Shown in pieces: positions 1-6,449 of a stretch of DNA of 15,735 nucleotides. The first letter of the stretch is position 1, and the number at the start of each line of letters is the position of its first letter. Source of the stretch: GCA-002282575 sp964646525 (GTDB taxonomy: Bacteria > Pseudomonadota > Gammaproteobacteria > Thiomicrospirales > Thiomicrospiraceae); assembly GCA_964646525.1 (NCBI GenBank), contig CAZYER010000037.1, positions 1-15,735 on the forward strand. The letters are read 5' to 3'. The position numbers and the translations under genes were made by a program. Under the pieces are notes generated by a model. That model was given only the letters and a program-made list of their open reading frames with translations, did not search any database and was not told the DNA's origin.

Positions 1-13
1 GCTCTTCCGATCT
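1..13. other. Illumina adapter remnant at contig end
   Basis: The first 13 bases, GCTCTTCCGATCT, are identical to the 3' end of the common Illumina TruSeq adapter. Read in the direction of metK, the coding sequence runs into AGATCGGAAGAGC, the classic adapter read-through sequence. These bases are almost certainly not genomic. They happen to keep the metK frame open, so the last two residues of a naive translation (Glu-Ile) are artefactual. Confidence 0.93.
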
Positions 14-566
14 CATCTACACCAACAGGAACACCATTTTCGTAACGTAGCGTGACTTGGCTCTTTGCATCGGGACGTAACCAAGCTAACACGCCTTGTT
101 TACGCATCTGTGCTTGTTGTTCAACCAAACGGTGCGCATAGTAAATCGGAGCAGGCATGAGCGTTTCAGTTTCGTTACTGGCGTAACCAAACATTAAGCC
201 TTGGTCACCTGCACCCATTTCTTTCGCCGCTTCTGGGTCTTCATCAACACCCATCGCAATATCCACCGATTGCTTACCAATGGCTGATAAGACAGCACAG
301 TCGTCACCATTAAAGCCGAGTTCGCCACGGTCATAGCCAATGTCTTTGACCACCGAACGGACGAGATCTTCAATATCAACCCAAGCAGAGGTAGTGATTT
401 CACCACCGACCAATACCATACCCGTTTTAACGAAGGTTTCGCAGGCGACGCGTGCTTTAGGGTCTTGCGCTAAAATGGCATCTAAAATCGCATCAGATAT
501 TTGATCGGCGATTTTATCTGGATGACCTTCCGAAACCGATTCTGAGGTAAAAATGAGGCTGCTCAT
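14..566 (-). CDS. metK: S-adenosylmethionine synthetase, 5' part only (cut by contig end)
   Basis: MetK makes S-adenosylmethionine from methionine and ATP, releasing phosphate and pyrophosphate, in the cytosol. About 184 residues are present, against roughly 385 in the complete family, so the central and C-terminal domains lie outside the window. Visible signatures are the N-terminal SESVSEGHPDK segment (residues 8-18, with the catalytic His-Pro-Asp-Lys) and the GAGDQG loop at 118-123 followed by MFGYA. The ATG at 566 is preceded by a modest GGAG about 10 bases upstream and a TATAAT box at 611-606, giving a short leader with no room for a SAM riboswitch. The gene has its own promoter and lies 124 bases downstream of the preceding minus-strand gene. 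The real sequence ends at position 14; anything further left is adapter. Confidence 0.96.
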
Positions 567-605
567 GCAATGGGAACTCCGTAGGTAATTCAAGATTATC
601 GGTGC

Positions 606-611
606 ATTATA
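606..611 (-). promoter_or_regulatory. metK promoter, -10 box
   Basis: A perfect TATAAT on the minus strand lies about 40 bases before the metK ATG. The -35 region is weak (no good TTGACA match at 16-18 bases). The 5' leader would be about 30 bases, and no riboswitch-like structure is apparent. Confidence 0.65.
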
Positions 612-690
612 AAGGAAATTGAAGGCTGTTGCTGATCGTTAGTGGTGGTCATGGATTGGATAAATGTTTTTTGATGGCACTTTTAGAAAT

Positions 691-1341
691 TCAATGACCA
701 AATTCCAGCACCTTGCGTCCTGTTTCATCAAATAGGATGACCAGTTTACGTTCTGGATAATGCCAACGACGAATGCCGTCGTCGCCAACCGTGTCTTGGC
801 TCGGCTGACCAAAGCGGTGAATTAAGGTGTCTTCATCCAGTTTAGGGTAGGGAATGTACGTTAGATGACGTATGGTCAGATTGAGAGCCTCACTCAGATC
901 ACTGCCTGCTAAGGTAATCTCATGTGCGCCCGAATCGGCACTTTTAACCCGACCACCGCGGCTAAACATGGCTTCTAACTGTTCAGGCGAGGTTTCAAGC
1001 GTTAAGATCAATCGTCCACGTAAGCTGTAACCAATGTACATGTCTTCAAAAAAGGCTTCAACGCTGACGGGTTGATGCTGTTTATCGCTAAACAGAATGA
1101 TTTTGGTCTCTTTACCGTAAAGCGCCATAGCGTCTTTGGTTGTGCTCTGATTCAAGGTTAACCCTAACACGGTCAGCTGACCTTGCGTATTCAGGCTAGC
1201 ATTCCAAGGCAAGGCCGATCCATCTTGATTGTTGTTGGGTGGATCAACGAAGAAGTAGCTCGCTACCCAAATGAGACCAGCTAAACCCAATGTCAGCCAG
1301 CCCCAATAAAACACAGGGCGTTTCTGCGTGGTTTCGCTCAT
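691..1341 (-). CDS. Unrecognised membrane-anchored protein with a possible BamE-like fold
   Basis: This 216-residue protein is not one I recognise. Residues about 11-32 (FYWGWLTLGLAGLIWVASYF) form one hydrophobic segment after a short N-terminus with Lys-Arg, so it is probably an inner-membrane anchor with the rest in the periplasm; there is no lipobox cysteine. The soluble part has two similar-looking modules. The first starts at LGLTLNQST (59-67). The second, around 160-214, contains RFGQPSQ, an RRWHYP aromatic strand and LVILFDETGRKVLEF. That Gly-x-Pro, Trp-x-Tyr, Phe-Asp-x-x-Gly order recalls the SmpA/BamE fold, but this is pattern resemblance only. Its ATG overlaps the stop of the upstream membrane-protein gene by 4 bases (ATGA), so the two are translationally coupled and probably act together. 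Confidence 0.72.
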   Translation of the reverse strand: MSETTQKRPVFYWGWLTLGLAGLIWVASYFFVDPPNNNQDGSALPWNASLNTQGQLTVLGLTLNQSTTKDAMALYGKETKIILFSDKQHQPVSVEAFFEDMYIGYSLRGRLILTLETSPEQLEAMFSRGGRVKSADSGAHEITLAGSDLSEALNLTIRHLTYIPYPKLDEDTLIHRFGQPSQDTVGDDGIRRWHYPERKLVILFDETGRKVLEFGH

Positions 1342-1883
1342 ACCTTAGTACCTGATGGGTCTTCTGCTGCGAGCTCAGGGTTGGCTGCCAGCCAGGCATC
1401 ACTTGGAGGGAAGGATTCAACGAGTTTGTCGCCAATCATGCCACGTTGCGCATCAAAAATAGAGCCTCCTGAGAGGACAAAAGTGGCGAGCACACCTAAA
1501 AAGATGGGAACTGCACCCATACGAAGGGCAATAGTGGTGATATTGTCGCCTTTAAGCGGGCTGAGGCCAACCATTAAGTAGCTAAATACGCCCAATGTAA
1601 AGCCAACAGCATAGAAAATAAGTAGCATTTTTGAACGTTTGGTCATCAGTAACCAGTGTGCTGCAACAAACCAGTCATCTGACTGTTGTTTTTGCTGTGC
1701 AACGCGCCACAGTACAGCCAGAATGATCATTGAAACCACTGGAATGAGCAAAATCGTCATTGCAGTGCCTATTTCTAGAATGATCAAAAAAGCAAACAAA
1801 TGTACGATGATTAAATTGAGAATAAACCAGCTGTGGGGATAGGTAGCACTTCGGCTGCTCGATGGAGAAATTTGATATTGCAT
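1338..1883 (-). CDS. Unrecognised four-helix inner-membrane protein
   Basis: This 181-residue protein belongs to no family I can name. It has about four predicted transmembrane segments, near residues 19-37, 41-62, 84-107 and 117-139. A basic, polar loop lies between the second and third (VAQQKQQSDDW to TKRSK). The hydrophilic C-terminal tail of about 40 residues contains PPSDAWLAANPEL. The ATG at 1883 has AAGG 6-9 bases upstream, which supports this start. The gene lies only 34 bases after the GGDEF/EAL gene on the same strand and overlaps the next gene by 4 bases, so the three probably form one transcript. The C-terminal part could face the cytoplasm, but the topology is inferred. Confidence 0.75.
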   Translation of the reverse strand: MQYQISPSSSRSATYPHSWFILNLIIVHLFAFLIILEIGTAMTILLIPVVSMIILAVLWRVAQQKQQSDDWFVAAHWLLMTKRSKMLLIFYAVGFTLGVFSYLMVGLSPLKGDNITTIALRMGAVPIFLGVLATFVLSGGSIFDAQRGMIGDKLVESFPPSDAWLAANPELAAEDPSGTKV

Positions 1884-1895
1884 AGTTACCTTGCA

Positions 1896-1910
1896 GCGTG
1901 ACCATCACGC
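1896..1910. repeat. Short perfect inverted repeat between operon genes
   Basis: GCGTGA and TCACGC form 6-base arms around a 3-base spacer, in the 34-base gap between the GGDEF/EAL stop and the next gene's start. It has no T-run on the minus strand, so it does not look like a terminator. A small mRNA hairpin just upstream of the next ribosome-binding site is possible. Confidence 0.4.
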
Positions 1911-1917
1911 GAAATGA

Positions 1918-3279
1918 TTATTCGGAAGCCAAATTCACATTATAGCGTTGCAGAGCGAGTTGTTCAAAGTCGTGCGCGGATAATGGACGTCCACAGTAGT
2001 AGCCTTGCAGTAGGTTACAGGCATGTTCGCACAAGAATTGCATTTGATAGGCATTTTCAACCCCTTCTGCCACAACATTGAGTGCTAGGCTTTTTGCCAT
2101 GGCAATAATAGCCGTAACGATTTTTTCATCATATTGGGTCGCCTCTTCGGTACCAATGCGCATAATAAAACTGCGATCAATTTTTAATGTATCAACGGGA
2201 AAGGCATGTAAATAAGCGAGACTGGAGTAACCGGTACCAAAGTCATCTAAAGATAGCTGTACACCCAAAGCCTTTAATTGTTGAAGCGTTTTTGTGCTAT
2301 GTTCAATATCGACCATAGCGAGGCTTTCGGTGATTTCTAAATCTAAGGCGTCAGCAGGAAATTGGCAGAGCCCAATGGCTCGCCGAACCTGATTAACTAA
2401 CTGACCAGATAAAAATTGGCGAGCGGATAGGTTAATACTGATATGAAAATGGGCGTGTTTTTGTCGCCATAAACAAGTTTGACGACAGGCTTCGAAAAGA
2501 ACCCAAGCGCCAATTTCTACAATCAGCCCCGTTTCTTCTGCAATGGGGATAAAGACTTCTGGGTTTAGTTGTCCGAGTTGAGGGTGTTGCCAAACAATTA
2601 GTGCTTCTGCTCCCGCTAATTGGCCAGTTTGCGCATTGATTTTCGCTTGGTAAAGCACTTGTAGTTGATCTTGAGCGATGGCAATACGCAGATCCTGTTC
2701 GAGAGCAAGTCTTTTGTGTACGGCCTGAGTCATACTGGCGCGATAGAATTGAAATTGGTTACCACCCGCCTGTTTGGCTTGTAGTCGTGCTTGATTGGCG
2801 TGATTCAGTAGGGTTTGTACATCTTGTCCATCTTGTGGTGCAATGGCAATACCCGTCGATAAGGCAACGAATAAGTTTTGTTGCGCGACAATGAAAGGAT
2901 CGCTGAGCAGTCGATAATAGCGTTGTGCAATAACCTCGATGTCGTCGTGTTCGCGCATGGCAATCAATAGCGCGAATTCATTGGAACCGAAGCGTGCAAT
3001 AATGTCGCCATTGCGTGCAATGCGCTTTAGCCTTTCTGCAATTTGTTTGAGCAGTGCATCGCCAGCAGTTGAGCCGAGCGATTCATTGACCAATTTGAAA
3101 CGGTCAACATCTAAACTGACGACTGCGAGATGCTGGGGGTGTTGTTGGTGATTGAGTTGTTCCAGCTGCTGATGCAGGCTTTCAATGAAAAAGTTACGAT
3201 TGGGTAGGTCTGTGATTGTATCATGCAAGCTTAAATAAGCTAACTGTTGTTCATAGTGTTGTGATAGTTGATCTGGCAT
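1918..3279 (-). CDS. GGDEF/EAL c-di-GMP signalling protein with altered catalytic motifs
   Basis: This 453-residue cytosolic protein has an N-terminal GGDEF domain (about 16-178, with LPNRN at 25-29 and DVDRFK at 57-62) joined to an EAL domain (about 192-440). No membrane or PAS sensor segment is seen. The GGDEF signature reads GSNEF (98-102), so cyclase activity is doubtful. The EAL domain keeps NLSARQF (283-289), EITES (315-319), DDFGTGYSS (345-353) and AEGVEN (404-409), but its opening motif is EALIVW, with Val where the ExLxR arginine is usual. Phosphodiesterase activity is possible but uncertain; a c-di-GMP or GTP sensor role is an alternative. An upstream in-frame ATG at 3417 would lie in typA and cross its terminator. 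The ATG at 3279 is chosen because a TATAAT box sits at 3313-3308. Two membrane-protein genes follow closely. Confidence 0.88.
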   Translation of the reverse strand: MPDQLSQHYEQQLAYLSLHDTITDLPNRNFFIESLHQQLEQLNHQQHPQHLAVVSLDVDRFKLVNESLGSTAGDALLKQIAERLKRIARNGDIIARFGSNEFALLIAMREHDDIEVIAQRYYRLLSDPFIVAQQNLFVALSTGIAIAPQDGQDVQTLLNHANQARLQAKQAGGNQFQFYRASMTQAVHKRLALEQDLRIAIAQDQLQVLYQAKINAQTGQLAGAEALIVWQHPQLGQLNPEVFIPIAEETGLIVEIGAWVLFEACRQTCLWRQKHAHFHISINLSARQFLSGQLVNQVRRAIGLCQFPADALDLEITESLAMVDIEHSTKTLQQLKALGVQLSLDDFGTGYSSLAYLHAFPVDTLKIDRSFIMRIGTEEATQYDEKIVTAIIAMAKSLALNVVAEGVENAYQMQFLCEHACNLLQGYYCGRPLSAHDFEQLALQRYNVNLASE

Positions 3280-3307
3280 AGCGCAAACTCTGGATGACTT
3301 GAATGGC

Positions 3308-3313
3308 ATTATA
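3308..3313 (-). promoter_or_regulatory. Promoter -10 box for the GGDEF/EAL gene
   Basis: A perfect TATAAT on the minus strand with a plausible TCAACA -35 hexamer 17 bases upstream. It lies between the typA terminator and the ATG at 3279. It excludes the in-frame ATG at 3309, which falls inside the box, and supports a short leader. Confidence 0.65.
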
Positions 3314-3347
3314 GAATGAATAGACCATAATGTTGATGTTTTTGTAA

Positions 3348-3377
3348 AAAAATACCCAGTCGAAGCTGGGTATTTTT
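3348..3377 (-). terminator. typA intrinsic terminator (symmetrical)
   Basis: A 12-base-pair perfect stem (arms at 3348-3359 and 3366-3377) with a 6-base loop is flanked by A-runs on one side and T-runs on the other. It lies 24 bases past the typA stop. On the minus strand the GGGTA arm runs into a string of T, and the symmetry would allow function in both directions. Confidence 0.9.
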
Positions 3378-3400
3378 CGTCATCACTGATAAAGCAGGAT

Positions 3401-5239
3401 TTAGTCTTTACGACCAAAACGCTTACGATCCAATTCAGTGAGGTATTTCTTACGAATACGCACGCTTTTTGGAGTGACTTCGACTAACTCGTCGTCGTCA
3501 ATAAATTCGAGTGCTTGTTCCAGCGTCATGCGAATCGGTGGCGTGAGTACCACGTTTTCGTCAGTGCCTGAAGCGCGCATATTGGTCAGTTTTTTGCCTT
3601 TCAATGGGTTAACCACTAAGTCATTATCACGGCTGTGAATACCGATGATCAGGCCTTCGTAAACTTCGTCACCGTGACCAATCATCAAACGACCACGTTC
3701 TTGCAGGTTATCTAATGAATAAGCCAAGGCTTTACCTGTATCCATCGAAATGAGTACGCCATTGTGACGTTGTCCCATGGTGCCTGGAATACGAGGACCG
3801 TAATGAGAGAAAGTCGAGTAGAGTAAGCCTGAACCTTGCGTCAGCGTTAGGAATTCGCCACGGAAACCGATCAAACCACGCGAAGGAATAACGAAGTCTA
3901 AACGCACACGACCATGACCATCTTGGATCATGTCTTTCATTTCGGCTTTACGCTTACCTAACTGCTCCATTACCGAGCCTTGGTGAATTTCTTCAACGTC
4001 AATGGTTAGGGTTTCGTAAGGTTCTTGCATTTCGCCATCAACTTCACGGAAGATCACTTCAGGACGAGAAACGCCCAACTCGAAACCTTCACGGCGCATG
4101 TTTTCAATCAATACCGACAAATGCAATTCACCACGACCAGAAACACGGAATTTCTCCGCATCTTCGGTGTCTTCAACACGCAAAGCGACGTTAGTCATCA
4201 GTTCTTTGTGTAAACGATCACGAATTTGGCGGCTGGTGAGCAGTTTGCCTTCTTTACCCACAAACGGGCTGGTATTAACTTGGAAGGTCATCGAAACGGT
4301 TGGTTCTTCAACACTGAGTGCGGGAATAGCTTCAACACAGGTGGGGTCACAAATGGTGTCCGAAATGAATAACGGATCAAGGCCCGTGAACGAAATGATT
4401 TCACCCGCTTGTGCATCGGCAACAATTTCACGATCCAAACCGTTAGAACGCAACACTTCCAAAATACGACCGTTACGTTTATTGCCTTGACGGTCGATAA
4501 CCGTGACTTGCGTGTTGGTTTTAATCGTTCCACGTTGAATGCGACCTGTACCGATGATGCCTTTATAGGTGTCATAGTCCAGCTGGGTAACTTGCATCTG
4601 GAAAGGGGCGTCCATATCGACGTCAGGGTGAGCAACTTTATCAATAATGGTTTGGAATAAGGGTGTCATGTCACCTGAACGGACGCTTTCATCCATGCCA
4701 GCAAAGCCATTTAAGCCCGAAGCATAAACAACCGTAAAGTCTAACTGTTCATCGGTTGCACCCAAGCGCACGAATAGGTCAAAGGTTTCGTCAAGTGCGG
4801 CAGCGGTACGCGCTTGCGGGCGGTCTACTTTATTCACCACAACGATCGGCTTTAAGCCTAATGCTAGGGCTTTTTGTGTCACAAAACGCGTTTGTGGCAT
4901 AGGGCCTTCAACTGAGTCAACCAACAGCAACACTGAGTCTACCATCGACAATACGCGCTCTACTTCGCCACCGAAGTCGGCATGGCCTGGGGTATCAACG
5001 ATGTTAATGCGGTATTCTTGACCGTCACGCGCATCGGTATAGTTAATAGCGGTGTTTTTCGCCAAAATGGTGATGCCACGCTCTTTTTCAATGTCGTTCG
5101 AGTCCATGACGCGCTCGCCCGTATCCTTACGTGCGTCGAGAGTGCCAGATTGGCGAAGCAGTTGGTCAACCAGTGTGGTTTTGCCGTGGTCAACGTGGGC
5201 GATGATGGCGATATTGCGGATGCGATCGATAGGCGTCAT
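3401..5239 (-). CDS. typA: Ribosome-associated GTPase TypA/BipA
   Basis: TypA is a translational GTPase related to EF-G that acts on the 50S subunit in ribosome assembly and stress adaptation. The 612-residue length fits the family (about 605-615). The G motifs are clear: AHVDHGKT at 14-21, RGIT at 54-57 (switch I), DTPGH at 82-86 and NKVD at 136-139. These are followed by the beta-barrel, EF-G-like and TypA-specific C-terminal regions, ending in KSVRIRKKYLTELDRKRFGRKD. The frame stays open 19 codons further upstream, but the ATG at 5239 (MTPIDRIRN) is the family start, and the TATAAT at 5284-5279 would leave the upstream ATG untranscribed. It is probably a single-gene transcript, ended by the hairpin at 3348-3377. 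Confidence 0.96.
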   Translation of the reverse strand: MTPIDRIRNIAIIAHVDHGKTTLVDQLLRQSGTLDARKDTGERVMDSNDIEKERGITILAKNTAINYTDARDGQEYRINIVDTPGHADFGGEVERVLSMVDSVLLLVDSVEGPMPQTRFVTQKALALGLKPIVVVNKVDRPQARTAAALDETFDLFVRLGATDEQLDFTVVYASGLNGFAGMDESVRSGDMTPLFQTIIDKVAHPDVDMDAPFQMQVTQLDYDTYKGIIGTGRIQRGTIKTNTQVTVIDRQGNKRNGRILEVLRSNGLDREIVADAQAGEIISFTGLDPLFISDTICDPTCVEAIPALSVEEPTVSMTFQVNTSPFVGKEGKLLTSRQIRDRLHKELMTNVALRVEDTEDAEKFRVSGRGELHLSVLIENMRREGFELGVSRPEVIFREVDGEMQEPYETLTIDVEEIHQGSVMEQLGKRKAEMKDMIQDGHGRVRLDFVIPSRGLIGFRGEFLTLTQGSGLLYSTFSHYGPRIPGTMGQRHNGVLISMDTGKALAYSLDNLQERGRLMIGHGDEVYEGLIIGIHSRDNDLVVNPLKGKKLTNMRASGTDENVVLTPPIRMTLEQALEFIDDDELVEVTPKSVRIRKKYLTELDRKRFGRKD

Positions 5240-5278
5240 GGTGTAGGACTCAAATAATTCAATAAAACAAAGCCCTAC

Positions 5279-5284
5279 ATTATA
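5279..5284 (-). promoter_or_regulatory. typA promoter, -10 box
   Basis: A perfect TATAAT on the minus strand lies 40 bases before the chosen typA start; the -35 is weak. Position and sequence context (TATAATG) match the other promoters in this window. Confidence 0.6.
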
Positions 5285-5364
5285 CGCGAATAACAAGGGC
5301 TAAGTTGAACTTTTGATGAAGAATCCTATTTTTGTTTGCTCTTGTGAGTGAGATGAGAATCGAA

Positions 5365-5778
5365 TTATCGTAAGGATTGCTCTATTTTACCGTAGGCAGC
5401 CGTGCCTAAAATAATGCCCGTGACTAAAAATACGCCTTCTAATTTGCCTTCACCAATCATGGTAGGCGCTGTGCCTGGACAGGCTGCTGACATGCCCCAG
5501 CCAATGCCAAATAATACGGCTCCCATGATCAAGTTGGGTGTCATGCCCTTGGGGCTAAAGTCAATGGATGTGTGAGTGAGTAGTGCGTTGGGTTGCCAGT
5601 GCTTTAATAAATAAACGCCGGTGATACCTGTTGCGACCGCTGAACCAATGACAAACAATAGCCATAGATTTTCAAATAAAAACAATTCGGCATGTAAACT
5701 AAAATTGGTGGCACCAGCGAAAGCGAGTAAAAAGCCGAACAAGGTGCCTAATAACAAGGAAACGAGATGATTATGCAT
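5365..5778 (-). CDS. YeeE/YedE-family sulfur transporter, second half
   Basis: This 137-residue membrane protein has about four hydrophobic segments and the family's conserved Cys motif, GWGMSAACPGTAP (Cys100). YeeE/YedE proteins import small sulfur compounds; thiosulfate is the established substrate of some members. In many bacteria the roughly 350-residue protein is split into two half-size subunits, as here. The gene starts 5 bases after the stop of its partner, so they are co-transcribed and probably form one transporter. The substrate cannot be told from sequence. I saw no clear terminator after it, before the typA promoter. Confidence 0.85.
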   Translation of the reverse strand: MHNHLVSLLLGTLFGFLLAFAGATNFSLHAELFLFENLWLLFVIGSAVATGITGVYLLKHWQPNALLTHTSIDFSPKGMTPNLIMGAVLFGIGWGMSAACPGTAPTMIGEGKLEGVFLVTGIILGTAAYGKIEQSLR

Positions 5779-5783
5779 GTTAT

Positions 5784-6269
5784 TTACCCCAAAAACAGTA
5801 GTTGCGTGGTGATGAGCGCCGAAACAAAGAAAATCGCACCAGCCATTAAGCTAACAGGGTTAAGTAAAGCACCGCCTACTAACACATGTCCAGTGGTACA
5901 AGCCCCCGCAAGGCGTGCACCAAAACCGAGTAAGAATCCAGCTAATAGCAGCCAGAGTCCTTTCGCTGAGGGTGTGCTAGGTAGAATGGCATCGTAAATG
6001 CCCATACTGAAGCTAAAACGGAAGCCATCGCCAAACAAAGTAACATGCAAGAAGCCACCTAAGGGTAAGCCGAACAATAGCCAAAGCCTAGGGTGGTTTC
6101 GTACAGCGAATTCGCCGCGATGAAAAAACGGGGTATTGAAGGTGTAAGCGCAAAAGTTGCCATAAGCCGATGAGCAGCCAACGGCACGCCCTGTAACCCA
6201 GAAATGCAGTAGAACGAAAAGACCAAGTAAAAAACCGCCTAAGAGGGCTGGGTAAAGGGGGTCATTCAT
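5784..6269 (-). CDS. YeeE/YedE-family sulfur transporter, first half
   Basis: This 161-residue membrane protein is the N-terminal partner of the split transporter. It contains GRAVGCSSAYG (residues 27-37, Cys32), a second nearby Cys40, and GFGARLAGACTTGH (115-128, Cys124), which correspond to the conserved cysteine motifs lining the substrate path in YeeE-type proteins. Four or five hydrophobic segments are visible. The ATG at 6269 has a good AGGAAG ribosome-binding site about 8 bases upstream. It is the first gene of a two-gene unit transcribed from the AT-rich gap after prfA, where a 9-base-arm palindrome (6355-6376) may be an operator. In other bacteria such pairs are often linked to persulfide-responsive regulators and sulfur dioxygenases; none is in this window. 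Confidence 0.85.
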   Translation of the reverse strand: MNDPLYPALLGGFLLGLFVLLHFWVTGRAVGCSSAYGNFCAYTFNTPFFHRGEFAVRNHPRLWLLFGLPLGGFLHVTLFGDGFRFSFSMGIYDAILPSTPSAKGLWLLLAGFLLGFGARLAGACTTGHVLVGGALLNPVSLMAGAIFFVSALITTQLLFLG

Positions 6270-6354
6270 GGTTGTCTTCCTAACATGCGAATTAAATTAG
6301 CTGGGGTATAAATGTCATTTTAAGAGGGATATTGGGCGAAAAACAGCTGAATTT

Positions 6355-6376
6355 TTCTATCTAATCATAGATAGAA
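6355..6376. promoter_or_regulatory. Candidate operator palindrome upstream of the sulfur transporter pair
   Basis: TTCTATCTA and TAGATAGAA are perfect 9-base arms around a 4-base spacer (ATCA). The palindrome lies 86 bases upstream of the first transporter ATG, in AT-rich DNA between the prfA terminator and the gene. The geometry suits a dimeric repressor. No regulator gene is adjacent, so its identity is unknown. The run that follows on the minus strand is A, not T, so it is not a terminator for prfA. Confidence 0.5.
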
Positions 6377-6415
6377 TTTATTTTAGTAGATAATTATTAT
6401 TTATAGCTAAGTTCT

Positions 6416-6440
6416 AAAAACCTAACAAAGTTAGGTTCTT
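6416..6440 (-). terminator. prfA (hemA-prfA) intrinsic terminator
   Basis: A stem of 8 base pairs (AACCTAAC with GTTAGGTT) around a 3-base loop is followed on the minus strand by a T-run. It starts about 10 bases past the prfA stop and closes the hemA-prfA unit. Confidence 0.8.
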
Positions 6441-6449
6441 AGAGATGTT

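Noticed and set aside
194..406. 70-codon ORF inside metK
   Set aside because: It is another frame of metK; the metK frame carries the conserved motifs.
1..566. metK as a pseudogene or truncated gene
   Set aside because: The break coincides with adapter sequence at the contig end, so it is technical.
567..690. SAM riboswitch upstream of metK
   Set aside because: The -10 box leaves a leader of about 30 bases, too short, and no matching stems were seen.
3280..3417. Upstream in-frame extension of the GGDEF/EAL protein to an ATG at 3417
   Set aside because: It would start inside typA, cross the typA terminator hairpin and precede the TATAAT promoter at 3313-3308; the extra 46 residues show no domain character.
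4098..4490. Antisense 130-codon ORF opposite typA
   Set aside because: The translation is Ser/Arg-rich with no motif and is explained by codon bias of typA on the other strand.
5240..5296. Nineteen-codon N-terminal extension of TypA
   Set aside because: The extension reaches past the likely -10 box, and the family starts at the MTPIDRIRN methionine.
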